Source: an uncultured Dialister sp. (GTDB lineage Bacteria > Bacillota > Negativicutes > Veillonellales > Dialisteraceae). Taken from it: a stretch of 8,982 bases of DNA. Numbering within the stretch: position 1 is the stretch's first letter; every line of letters starts with the position of its first letter. The DNA lies in contig NZ_UPZP01000091.1 of the NCBI RefSeq assembly GCF_900538805.1, positions 1-8,982 of the forward strand, in the 5' to 3' direction. The notes beneath the pieces were generated by a model. The model worked only from the letters and a program-made list of their open reading frames with translations. It did no database searches and was not told the DNA's origin. Both the position numbers and the translations under genes were made by a program. Shown piece after piece: positions 1 through 6,470 of this stretch.

Positions 1-74
1 TAAGGAGTCCCATGACGAAGCAGTGCATAAAAATTCTTATAAAAGCAGACTCTATGAATTAATCAGTGCTTCCC
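1..74 (+). repeat. Right arm of a palindromic repeat (copy 1)
   Basis: The first 74 bases align without gaps to 8904-8977, with 62 of 74 identical by eye. At the far end of the window this sequence is the right arm of a long imperfect palindrome. Copy 1 is therefore probably the right half of another such element whose centre and left arm lie upstream of the window. It has no convincing reading frame. It could be a MITE-like or other dispersed extragenic repeat. Bases 75-118 show nothing recognisable. Confidence 0.7.
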
Positions 75-118
75 TAGACAACGGAAACCACGCCAGCCCA
101 CTCATAAATCCACAAAAT

Positions 119-153
119 AAAAAACTCTCCTACTGCCTGCAGGAGAGTTTTTT
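119..153. terminator. Rho-independent terminator, symmetric
   Basis: A perfect 13-bp stem (119-131 with 141-153) encloses a 9-base loop. The stem begins with six A and ends with six T, so it can terminate transcription from either side. It would end a gene upstream of the window on the plus strand. It could also catch transcripts of the minus-strand LysR gene, which stops about 200 bases away at 350. Confidence 0.8.
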
Positions 154-189
154 ATGCATATAAGCTATCCCCATGTCCTTCCCGCCACC

Positions 190-242
190 TGAGCGGAAGC
201 GAACATACCCTGTCTACACAACCTTCAGCGCAGCCGCGCCCC
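190..242 (+). repeat. Repeat module A, inverted partner of 1432-1485
   Basis: Bases 190-224 match the reverse complement of 1451-1485 at 31 of 35 positions. The similarity continues with one indel into a CAGCCGC-rich tail, up to 242 here and down to 1432 in the partner. In both copies the tail is followed by short tandem repeats: heptamers here, nonamers at the other copy. The two modules face inward and bracket the LysR gene. They may be a dispersed extragenic repeat or the termini of a small mobile cassette. No target-site duplication was identified. Confidence 0.6.
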
Positions 243-243
243 A

Positions 244-362
244 TCTATCCTCTATCTTCTATCGTCTAACTTCTATCTTCTATCTTCTATCTTCTATCTT
301 CTATCGTCTATCGTCTATCATCTATCATCTATCATCTATCTTCTATCGTCTATCGTCTAACT
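244..362. repeat. 17-copy heptanucleotide tandem array (TCTATCN)
   Basis: Seventeen contiguous 7-base units run without a phase break from 244 to 362. Fifteen are TCTATC followed by a variable T, G, A or C. The units at 265-271 and 356-362 are TCTAACT. The last units overlap the 3' end of the minus-strand LysR gene and provide its final two arginine codons and stop. The variable seventh base falls in runs (T T T T, G G, A A A), as expected from slipped-strand expansion. Copy number is likely to differ between strains. Confidence 0.9.
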
Positions 363-1264
363 TCTTCCACCCACTGATCTATCATCTGCCAGCGGTGGCT
401 TCCGGTCTGCCAGCCGAAGGAAAGTTCATAGCCTCCTTCTTCAAAGTGCAGGACACGGAGTTTTTCCCAGTCCTCCTTTGAAAGCAGGGCTCTTGCCAGA
501 TTTTCCGGGCAGAAATAGGCACCCCTTCCCAGAAGGCAGAGACGGAGCATGGTACCCATATTTTCCGACTCCACCGCCACATGGGGCGCAAAGCCGGCCC
601 GCCGGAAAAGCTGCCTTGCCAGGGCACCGGCAATATCATTTTCACTGTTTAAGAGAAAAGGACAGTCCCCGAAGGGCAGGGAAAGGCCCTTCTTCCTTTC
701 ATCTCCCGCAAAAAGGGCTTCCCCCTCCTTTCCCCACAGCTTCTCCGCCAGCTCCCTGGCCATGAGGAGCACGATTTCCTCCCTCATCCAGGGCCGGTGG
801 GAAATCCCCGGCATTTCCCCGGGAAGCCTTGCCATGGCCACGTCGATTTCATCCCGTTTCAACCGGTTCCATATATTTTCATTGGCCATTTCCAAAAGTC
901 GTATGCGGCAGTGGGGATAGGACTTCTGGAAACGGTCAATCACCGGCGGCAGCATCACCTGTCCCCGGGACGGTGCAATGCCGATGCGGAGAGTCCCTTC
1001 GACCCGGCCGGACACATCGGAGAGCTCCCGCTTCAGGGCCCGCTCATTTCGGGAAAACAGGCGGGCATAACGGAGAAACACCTCGCCGCTGTCCGTGAGC
1101 GTAAGCGGCACATGGCGCACAAAAAGCTTCGTCCCCGTCTCCTTCTCCAAGGCAGCGATATGGGCAGACAGGGTCTGCTGGGTAATATGCAGCTTCTCCG
1201 CTGCCTTCGTAAAACTCCTCTCCTGTGCCAGCATGAGGAAATATTTCATGGATAAGAAATTCAT
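350..1264 (-). CDS. LysR-family transcriptional regulator
   Basis: This 304-residue protein has the usual LysR length and layout. An N-terminal winged helix-turn-helix spans about residues 1-60 and includes the typical run SFTKAAEKLHITQQTLSAHI (18-36 region) and KLFVRH before the wing. A linker helix follows at about 60-88, then a periplasmic-binding-protein-like effector domain from TLRIGIAP (about 91) to the end. The ATG at 1264 is preceded by an AGGAGG site and by a good sigma-70-like promoter. The gene is divergent from the DASS-type transporter at 1747, the classic arrangement in which a LysR protein controls its neighbour and itself, so a carboxylate or similar anion is a plausible co-inducer (inference). 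The last two arginines and the stop are encoded inside the heptamer array, so the C-terminus depends on that array. It is also bracketed by inward-facing repeat modules. The family call is secure; the ligand is unknown. Confidence 0.93.
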   Translation of the reverse strand: MNFLSMKYFLMLAQERSFTKAAEKLHITQQTLSAHIAALEKETGTKLFVRHVPLTLTDSGEVFLRYARLFSRNERALKRELSDVSGRVEGTLRIGIAPSRGQVMLPPVIDRFQKSYPHCRIRLLEMANENIWNRLKRDEIDVAMARLPGEMPGISHRPWMREEIVLLMARELAEKLWGKEGEALFAGDERKKGLSLPFGDCPFLLNSENDIAGALARQLFRRAGFAPHVAVESENMGTMLRLCLLGRGAYFCPENLARALLSKEDWEKLRVLHFEEGGYELSFGWQTGSHRWQMIDQWVEEVRR

Positions 1265-1289
1265 GGCCCCTCCTGTTACTATATTTTAT

Positions 1290-1322
1290 CTGTATTATAT
1301 ACAATAAATAACAGTTTTCCAA
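1290..1322 (-). promoter_or_regulatory. LysR promoter with overlapping imperfect dyad
   Basis: Read on the minus strand, there is a TTGGAA -35 box (1317-1322), a 17-base spacer and a perfect TATAAT -10 box (1294-1299), about 30 bases upstream of the ATG. A 25-base imperfect dyad with CTGT and ACAG ends (1290-1314; 8 of 12 pairs match) covers the -10 and spacer. It is a candidate autoregulatory LysR-type site. The promoter is clear; the operator is a guess. Confidence 0.6.
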
Positions 1323-1334
1323 TGTAATTTGCAG

Positions 1335-1407
1335 TGGATATAATGGATATAAAAGGGCCGCTTTGCGGCCCGGGTTCAAAGGGTTCAGAGGGTTCAAAGG
1401 GTTCAAA
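1335..1407. repeat. Nonamer tandem repeats plus GC hairpin
   Basis: Two copies of TGGATATAA lie head to tail at 1335-1352. A perfect 7-bp hairpin with a TTT loop follows (1355-1361 with 1365-1371). Then four nonamers occupy 1372-1407: GGGTTCAAA, GGGTTCAGA, GGGTTCAAA, GGGTTCAAA. Seen from module B (1432-1485) these arrays occupy the same relative place as the heptamer array beside module A. Confidence 0.8.
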
Positions 1408-1431
1408 AAGGGGGCGCCCAAAGGGCACGAA

Positions 1432-1485
1432 GGGGTGCGGCTGACGCCGCAGGTTGTGTAGAAAGGTTGTGTTCGCTTTCGCTCA
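1432..1485 (-). repeat. Repeat module B, inverted partner of 190-242
   Basis: On the minus strand this stretch repeats module A: 31 of 35 bases match over the first part, then a related CAGCCGC tail with one indel. The tail contains a 6-bp stem TGCGGC/GCCGCA with a TGAC loop (1436-1451). No coding potential is evident. Confidence 0.6.
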
Positions 1486-1746
1486 TGGGGCGCTACCGCA
1501 GGCAGCATATAGCAGCATATATAACTCCCTCTGAACCAGCCCGCTCTGCGGGCGGAACCGGAGCTGCCAAGGGCGTCCGCCCAATGGCGGCTTGAACCCG
1601 GACGCCGTAAGGCGCCTGAACCCTCTTTCTTTCGGGAATACAACCCATCGTCCGCGGTAAGCGGACAGCCGATAGCGGCCCCACTGTCCCACTGTCCCAC
1701 TATCCCACCAGCCCACTAGCTCACTAACTCCAAAGAGGTGTTTTCC
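1486..1746. other. Hairpin and tandem-repeat-rich leader of the transporter gene
   Basis: No gene is credible here. The stretch holds a tandem decamer GCAGCATATA twice (1502-1521) and a series of small GC hairpins: 1539-1544 with 1548-1553, 1571-1575 with 1578-1582, 1603-1606 with 1611-1614, and 1651-1655 with 1661-1665. It ends with an octamer array directly upstream of the transporter ribosome binding site. No convincing -35/-10 pair for the transporter was found, so its promoter may lie within or left of these repeats. Long read-through frames across it come from the biased repeat composition. Confidence 0.6.
1680..1727. repeat. Six-copy octamer tandem array (CCCACTNN)
   Basis: Six 8-base units in register from 1680: CCCACTGT twice, then CCCACTAT, CCCACCAG, CCCACTAG and CTCACTAA. 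The array ends 7 bases before the AAAGAGG ribosome binding site of the transporter. Changes in copy number would alter the untranslated leader but not the protein. Confidence 0.85.
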
Positions 1747-3153
1747 ATGAAACAGAATCTTGCATTATTCAGCGGCCCCGCCGCCTTTTGTCTTTCCGCT
1801 TTTCTTCTCACCGGCACCTTCGAACCCGCTGCTGCCCTGGCCCTCTCCTGCGCCCTGTGGATGGCGCTGTGGTGGATTTTCCGGCCCGTTTCCATCTACG
1901 TCACTGCCTTTATCCCCATCGTGGTGAACTCCATCTTTAACCTCATTCCCATGGCCCCTGTCATCAGCCAGTATTTCTCCGAAATCGCTGTACTCCTTCT
2001 GGGCAGCGACCTCATCTGCCTCACCTGGACCACCACGGGACTGGACAAACGGATTTCCGTGAAAGCTCTCTGTTCCATCGGTACCTCCATGAAGAGCCAG
2101 ATTTTTGTGTGGTTCCTGGCCTCCACGGCCCTGTCCGTTTTCCTGCCCAATGTGGTGGTGGCCGCCATCTTCTGCCCCATTGCCGCCGCCATGCTCCACT
2201 TCGTGGGCGAGAAGGACATCAGCAAAAGCAAAACCGCCATCCCCATCCTCCTTGCCATCGGCTGGGGCAGCGGCATCGGCGGCTTCGGCTCCCCCATCGG
2301 CTCCTCCGCCAATTTGGTGGCCGTTTCCTATCTGGAAAAATTGACGGGCCACGAATTCATGTACTTCGACTGGGTCATCCGTTTCCTGCCCATTCTCATC
2401 CTTATTTTCCTTATGAACCTCCTTTTCCTTCTTCTCCTGCCCTGCCCCATGAAATCACTTCCCGGCACCAGGGACTACTTCCGCTCCATGTACGCCTCCT
2501 TCGGCCCCATGAAACGGGGTGAAATCATCGGTCTTGTCCTCTTTACCGCCGCCACCGTGCTCGCCTTCCTCCGTCCCCTCTTTGCGCCTTACCTGCCAGC
2601 CATGAAACCGGCCTATGTATTCCTCTTCCTGGGCCTGCTCATGTTCTTCCTGAAAGATGAAAAAGGAGAGCCCATGCTCACCTGGAAATACGCCGAAAGC
2701 CACGTCATGTGGGGCATGATTGCCCTCTTCGCCAGCGGCCTGGCCCTGGGGAAACTGGTCATTGGAACAGGCGCCATCAAGGAACTTTCCCTCCTCATCG
2801 CCGGCCTCCATCTTTCCCCCGGCCTCCCGGTCATGGCCATGGCCTGCCTCTTTGCCTGCTTCATGTCGGAAATCTCCAGCAACACCGCCTCCGCCTCCAT
2901 TTCCATCCCCGTGGTCATCGGCATGACCACATCCCTTTCCCTGAACCCCATCCCCTACATTCTCGGAACCATCGCCGCCGCCAACTGCGCCTACATCCTC
3001 CCCATTTCCACCAGAGCCATCCCCATAGGCTACGGCCTCTCCGCCTCCGCCCAGATACGATACGGCGTCATCCTCTCCCTCCTCACCGTCCTCCTCACCA
3101 CCATCCTCTGCACCGCATTCATGGACTTTGTGCCCCTGTTCAGTGAACTGTAA
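1747..3153 (+). CDS. DASS/SLC13-like anion permease (probable sodium-coupled dicarboxylate transporter)
   Basis: This 468-residue protein is hydrophobic throughout, with many membrane segments, and is within the normal DASS/SLC13 length. It probably imports a di- or tricarboxylate or related anion with sodium across the cytoplasmic membrane (family knowledge; the substrate is not readable). The two-fold motif layout of the family is recognisable. The first hairpin has LPNVVVAAIFCPIAAAM (133-149), followed by GIGGFGSPIGSSANLVA (176-192). The second has SEISSNTASASISIPVV (374-390) with an SNT motif, followed by ILPISTRAIPIGYG (417-430). The first SNT and both TPPN-like motifs are altered compared with well-known succinate carriers, which suggests a divergent subfamily. 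The ATG at 1747 is preferred over an in-frame GTG at 1738, because AAAGAGG (1732-1738) is well spaced for the ATG and overlaps the GTG. GC content is high (about 60% in a sampled line). The divergent LysR gene is its likely regulator, and a terminator follows 20 bases downstream. Confidence 0.88.
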   Translation: MKQNLALFSGPAAFCLSAFLLTGTFEPAAALALSCALWMALWWIFRPVSIYVTAFIPIVVNSIFNLIPMAPVISQYFSEIAVLLLGSDLICLTWTTTGLDKRISVKALCSIGTSMKSQIFVWFLASTALSVFLPNVVVAAIFCPIAAAMLHFVGEKDISKSKTAIPILLAIGWGSGIGGFGSPIGSSANLVAVSYLEKLTGHEFMYFDWVIRFLPILILIFLMNLLFLLLLPCPMKSLPGTRDYFRSMYASFGPMKRGEIIGLVLFTAATVLAFLRPLFAPYLPAMKPAYVFLFLGLLMFFLKDEKGEPMLTWKYAESHVMWGMIALFASGLALGKLVIGTGAIKELSLLIAGLHLSPGLPVMAMACLFACFMSEISSNTASASISIPVVIGMTTSLSLNPIPYILGTIAAANCAYILPISTRAIPIGYGLSASAQIRYGVILSLLTVLLTTILCTAFMDFVPLFSEL

Positions 3154-3172
3154 AATGGACCGAAATAATACT

Positions 3173-3206
3173 AAACAGAGTCTCTTTCAGCTGACTCTGT
3201 TTTTTT
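3173..3206 (+). terminator. Rho-independent terminator of the transporter gene
   Basis: A perfect 10-bp stem (3173-3182 with 3193-3202) has a 10-base loop and a run of seven T (3200-3206). It lies 20 bases after the transporter stop and separates it from the AT-rich DUF262 cassette. Confidence 0.85.
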
Positions 3207-3265
3207 GTGGTTTCACCTCTCTTTCCTTTTATTCCCAAATGCGCACAGGTCTTGATAGGATTCTA

Positions 3266-3274
3266 TGGTATAAT
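3266..3274 (+). promoter_or_regulatory. Extended -10 promoter for the DUF262 cassette
   Basis: The sequence TGGTATAAT is a perfect extended -10 element (TG, one base, TATAAT at 3269-3274). There is no good -35 at 16-18 bases. A TTGATA at 3252 lies only 11 bases upstream, too close to act as one. Transcription would start near 3281, giving a leader of about 70 bases before the ATG at 3353. Confidence 0.55.
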
Positions 3275-3352
3275 CAAAATATATAGTGTTATAAAGATGA
3301 ATTGGCCCAGGGAAGCAAAATACATGATTATGAAAGTATGGGAGGCGGACTT

Positions 3353-5089
3353 ATGTCAAAATTGAATATTGATCAACAGACAATTTTCCAGCTTTTTTCA
3401 GATAAACGGTCAGACTTTTTAATTCCGGATTATCAGCGGCCATATGCCTGGGGTGAATCTGAATGTGAAACCCTTTGGGACGATATTTTTGCATTTGCAT
3501 TCCCTCAAGATGACTACTCTCAGTTTAACAGCAATGATGAATATTTTTTGGGTCCAATCGTAACCTTCCGAAATAATGATAAAAAGCTTGAAATCATTGA
3601 TGGTCAGCAGCGTTTAACAACTCTGATGCTCTTACTTCGCGCCTTTTATTCTAAATTTGGCAGTATGAAGGACCGCAATTCCATCAGTACAGCTGAAAAT
3701 ATTGCAAAGTGCATATGGAAAACCGATGAATTTGGCAAGCCCAATAAAGAGCAGTTAAAAATCGATTCCGATGTATCTTCAGATAACGACAAAGATGAAT
3801 TCCTGACCATACTTAAAACAGGCCAGGTTCAACCAAGCCAGGTCAGCCGGTATGCCCGCGTATTCCGTTTCTTCCAAAATAAGATTGATGATTTTTTATC
3901 CCAATACCCAAGCTATTTTGCATATCTTCCTACAAGGATTATGCAGAACTGCATTTTATTGCCCATCGAAGCCGAATCACAGGATACCGCACTGCGCATT
4001 TTTTCCACATTGAACGATCGTGGAAAGCCACTAGCTGATACAGATATTTTCAAAGCACAGTTCTATAAATTCTATTCCGACCAGAATCAAAAGGATGAAT
4101 TCATTGACCGGTGGAAAAAGCTGGAAGCGCTTTGCGGACAGATTTTCCCAACGCAATATGGTTCCCCCATGGATGAATTATTCACGCGCTATATGTACTA
4201 CGAAAGAGCCAGGCAGGGAATCAAAAATAGTACTACAGAAGCTCTTCGGAAATTTTATGAAAAAAACAACTATACGCTGCTGCGGAATAATGAAACTTTG
4301 GGGAGGTTAGAGGATTTAGCCAGGTTCTGGGAAAATGTAGCTACGCAAAATGAATCAGTTTTCTCTGAGAGAGTGTTAAAGCAGCTGGGAGTCCTTCGTT
4401 TCGCGCCAAATGGAATGTGGACTTACCTTTTATCAGCCTATTATCTGCACAATAAAAATACCAATGACCTGCTTGATGATGACAAACTGTATCATTTTTT
4501 GAACACCATTACATTGTTTATCTGGGCCTATGCCATCATGCGTCCGGGTGTGAATGCATTGCGAATTCCGGCTTATCCGGAAATGATTAATATTGTAAAT
4601 AATGCTCCCGTTCGGTTTAGCAACTTTAAATTTGACAAAGGGAGTTTATTAACATCTCTTCATAATTTTGAATTCACAAATAATCGCATAATTACTAAAT
4701 CAATGCTGGCCTGGTGGATGTACCATAATCCCAAACAGGATATCATTCCAGCTGAAACTAATCTGGAAATAGAACATATCTATTCCAAAAAGCAGCAGGA
4801 AAGCGATGGAAATATTTCGCGGTCTGATTTGGAATCATTGGGCAACAAAGCTTTATTGGAAAAAACAATCAATATCCGGGCTGCTGATTACAAATTTGCG
4901 GATAAAATAAAATACTACAAAGGCTATACGACCACATCCGGAAAGGCGAAAGCCGGTACGATGGATGCAGAATTATTAGACATTGCTGAAACTCACACCA
5001 ATTTCACCAAACAGGATATTGGGATTCGGGAAGAATTAATCATTAATTCCTTTGTATCCGCTTTGGAAAAAGCAGGACTGATTCTATGA
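3353..5089 (+). CDS. DUF262-DUF1524 protein (GmrSD/SspE-type nuclease, putative phage defence)
   Basis: This is a single-chain 578-residue protein. The DUF262 part occupies roughly residues 8-235. It has IPDYQRPYAW (24-33), the signature IIDGQQRLTTL (81-91, ParB-like nucleotide-binding motif) and FSTLNDRGKPLADTDIFKA (217-235). The C-terminal DUF1524 HNH-like nuclease part runs from about 440. It shows EIEHIYSKK (472-480) with a candidate catalytic His475, then SLGNKALL with Asn498, then the basic KFADKIKYY. In characterised relatives (type IV enzyme GmrSD, phosphorothioate-sensing SspE, BrxU) DUF262 senses modified DNA and hydrolyses NTP while DUF1524 cuts DNA. A similar role here is inference. 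The ATG at 3353 follows GGAGG (3341-3345). A TTG at 3302 and an ATG at 3338 are possible but lack comparable ribosome sites. Composition is far more AT-rich than the flanking transporter (25% GC in a sampled line against 62%), which suggests transfer. The ATP-grasp gene follows 50 bases later with no terminator between. Confidence 0.88.
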   Translation: MSKLNIDQQTIFQLFSDKRSDFLIPDYQRPYAWGESECETLWDDIFAFAFPQDDYSQFNSNDEYFLGPIVTFRNNDKKLEIIDGQQRLTTLMLLLRAFYSKFGSMKDRNSISTAENIAKCIWKTDEFGKPNKEQLKIDSDVSSDNDKDEFLTILKTGQVQPSQVSRYARVFRFFQNKIDDFLSQYPSYFAYLPTRIMQNCILLPIEAESQDTALRIFSTLNDRGKPLADTDIFKAQFYKFYSDQNQKDEFIDRWKKLEALCGQIFPTQYGSPMDELFTRYMYYERARQGIKNSTTEALRKFYEKNNYTLLRNNETLGRLEDLARFWENVATQNESVFSERVLKQLGVLRFAPNGMWTYLLSAYYLHNKNTNDLLDDDKLYHFLNTITLFIWAYAIMRPGVNALRIPAYPEMINIVNNAPVRFSNFKFDKGSLLTSLHNFEFTNNRIITKSMLAWWMYHNPKQDIIPAETNLEIEHIYSKKQQESDGNISRSDLESLGNKALLEKTINIRAADYKFADKIKYYKGYTTTSGKAKAGTMDAELLDIAETHTNFTKQDIGIREELIINSFVSALEKAGLIL

Positions 5090-5139
5090 TTTTTCAATAA
5101 TGCCCATATTCTTGAATTTCAGAAAGAGGGGCAAATATC

Positions 5140-5874
5140 GTGAAAGTATGGATACAGGCACGCAGTGATAACCTTCCATTAGACAGAGACTTTTTCTGGG
5201 CTATGTGCGGATTTGAAGAGCTGGGGGCAGAAATAAAATTTTTCCATACTCCCGCAGAGATGCAGCAGATTAAAGAGCCATCGGATATTCTGGTTGGATA
5301 TGTAGGTACGGTTCAGATGCATTTGCAAGATATGGGATTTCCTATTCCAGACACAAATTATCCGATACCGCTGAGACCTTATCTGGGCAGAAAAATCTGG
5401 AAGTCTACCATCAATACAATCAACCACCACCCGGAGCAATGGCCGGTATTCGTAAAATCCGTTGCAGACAAAGAAATCACCGGTGTACTTGTACGCTCTC
5501 CTAAAGATTTGATTGGTTGCGGAAACTGGGCACGTGATATTCCGGTCTGGTGCTCTGAACCGGTGCATTTTGAAACAGAATGGCGCTGCTTTGTCCGTTA
5601 CGGAAAGATTCTTGATGTCAGACGTTACCGCGGGACCTGGGAGCAAATGCCGGATTCGGGCATAATCAAAAGAGCTGTACAGGATTACGAGAACGCCCCC
5701 GCCGGATGTTCCCTGGATTTTGGTTTGACCAATGATGGAAGAACCCTGCTGATTGAAGTAAATGACGGTTATTCTCTGGGCTGCTATGGTCTATTTTATA
5801 TTGATTATGCAAAACTGCTTGCCGCCCGCTGGGCAGAATTAACGGGCACGGAAGATGAATATAAGAATTTTTAA
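5140..5874 (+). CDS. ATP-grasp domain protein, R2K/DUF4343-like
   Basis: This 244-residue protein has no signal peptide or membrane segment. Its pattern is that of a compact ATP-grasp ligase. WPVFVKSVADKEITGVLV (101-118) has a probable ATP-binding Lys106. SEPVHFETEWRCFVRYGKIL (139-158) has acidic and arginine residues (Glu145, Glu147, Arg149). CSLDFGLTNDGRTLLIEVNDGYSLG (190-214) has Asp193, Glu206 and Asn208 in the positions of the metal-binding E-x-N motif. The closest family I recognise is the R2K clade (formerly DUF4343), common in phages and accessory regions. ATP-grasp enzymes generally join a carboxylate to an amine or thiol; the substrate here is unknown. The start is GTG at 5140 with AGAGGGG (5125-5131) eight bases upstream. 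It lies 50 bases after the DUF262 gene on the same strand and before a shared terminator, so the two are probably co-transcribed. Whether it modifies a peptide, the DUF262 partner or a metabolite cannot be told. Confidence 0.72.
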   Translation: MKVWIQARSDNLPLDRDFFWAMCGFEELGAEIKFFHTPAEMQQIKEPSDILVGYVGTVQMHLQDMGFPIPDTNYPIPLRPYLGRKIWKSTINTINHHPEQWPVFVKSVADKEITGVLVRSPKDLIGCGNWARDIPVWCSEPVHFETEWRCFVRYGKILDVRRYRGTWEQMPDSGIIKRAVQDYENAPAGCSLDFGLTNDGRTLLIEVNDGYSLGCYGLFYIDYAKLLAARWAELTGTEDEYKNF

Positions 5875-5897
5875 ATTCATCTGTGGTCCACGGCAGC

Positions 5898-5931
5898 AAA
5901 AAGCCTGTCCCCCCATGAGGACAGGCTTTTT
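5898..5931. terminator. Bidirectional terminator between ATP-grasp and ogt-type genes
   Basis: A perfect 13-bp stem (5898-5910 with 5919-5931) has an 8-base loop, an A5 run on the left and a T5 run on the right. It closes the DUF262/ATP-grasp transcript on the plus strand. On the minus strand it closes the alkyltransferase gene, whose stop is only 3 bases away at 5935. Confidence 0.9.
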
Positions 5932-5934
5932 CAT

Positions 5935-6396
5935 TTATGAAATCCGATTCCCCTTCTCCAGACTAAGCAGGGCCTTCTTCATGGGAAGACCGCCGCCGTA
6001 GCCGGTGAGGGAACCGTCGGCGCCAATCACCCGATGGCAGGGGACGATGATGAAAATGGGATTGGCGTTATTCGCCATGCCCACGGCACGATAGGCCTTC
6101 GGATGGCCGATGGCTTCCGCCACCTCTTTGTAGCTCCTCACCTCCCCATAGGGAATGGCCCGAAGGGCTGCCCACACCTTTTCCTGGAAAGGTGTGCCAT
6201 GGGTCCGAAGGGGGATGTCAAAGGTTTTCCGCTTCCCCTGAAAATATTCATCCAGCTCCTGAAACACCGCAAGCGCCAATCCCTCCGGCGCCTCTCCCAC
6301 TGCTTTCTTCTTTGCCATCTTCAGCGCCGTCAGGGCGTCTTCTTCATAGTCAAGCTCCATATCTCCAAAGGGAGAATGATACACGGCAGTCTTCAT
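5935..6396 (-). CDS. ogt: Methylated-DNA--protein-cysteine S-methyltransferase
   Basis: This 153-residue suicide DNA repair protein transfers the methyl group from O6-methylguanine (and O4-methylthymine) to its own cysteine. The active-site motif IIVPCHRVIG (117-126) carries the acceptor Cys120. Upstream, GTPFQEKVWAALRAIPYGEVRSYKEVA (67-93) is the conserved wHTH entry, and AYRAVGMANNANP (101-113) carries the arginine finger Arg103. GSLTGYGGG closes the active-site loop. Length and order fit the Ogt type, without the AraC/Ada regulatory domain. The ATG at 6396 is chosen because GGAAG/AGGG lies just upstream and the protein then begins MKTAVYHSPFGDMEL, as is usual. An in-frame ATG at 6435 would add 13 non-conserved residues. 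GC content is high, unlike the DUF262 cassette on its left, so this is probably core genome at the island edge. Confidence 0.93.
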   Translation of the reverse strand: MKTAVYHSPFGDMELDYEEDALTALKMAKKKAVGEAPEGLALAVFQELDEYFQGKRKTFDIPLRTHGTPFQEKVWAALRAIPYGEVRSYKEVAEAIGHPKAYRAVGMANNANPIFIIVPCHRVIGADGSLTGYGGGLPMKKALLSLEKGNRIS

Positions 6397-6461
6397 GGCC
6401 CTCTTCCTTTCTTTCCACACAGAGTGAGATATCATTTAAAGTTCCATTTCTTTATGATTTC

Positions 6462-6470
6462 ATTATATCA
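6462..6470 (-). promoter_or_regulatory. ogt: Extended -10 promoter for the alkyltransferase gene
   Basis: On the minus strand the sequence TGATATAAT is a full extended -10 element (TATAAT at 6462-6467 on the plus numbering). It sits about 66 bases upstream of the ATG at 6396. No strong -35 box stands at the usual distance. Confidence 0.5.

Noticed and set aside
244..362. CRISPR array
   Set aside because: The repeats are 7-base units in direct contact with no spacers, and there is no cas gene. It is a simple tandem array.
1044..1700. Minus-strand 218-residue reading frame across the repeats
   Set aside because: It overlaps the LysR start in another frame and translates the nonamer array as NPLNPLNPLNP. 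It is an artefact of repeat composition.
1765..2352. Minus-strand 195-residue reading frame
   Set aside because: It is the antisense shadow of the GC-rich transporter gene, rich in Gly, Asp and Glu, with no family resemblance.
3252..3274. TTGATA as the -35 box of the DUF262 promoter
   Set aside because: It is only 11 bases from TATAAT, too short for a sigma-70 spacer. The extended -10 explains the promoter better.
3302..3352. TTG start adding 17 residues to the DUF262 protein
   Set aside because: No ribosome site precedes it, the added residues are not like the family, and GGAGG is correctly placed for the ATG at 3353.
3331..5151. The 11-mer TGAAAGTATGG near both the DUF262 start (3331) and the ATP-grasp start (5141)
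   Set aside because: One copy is in the leader and the other inside the coding start. There is no flanking similarity, so it is probably chance.
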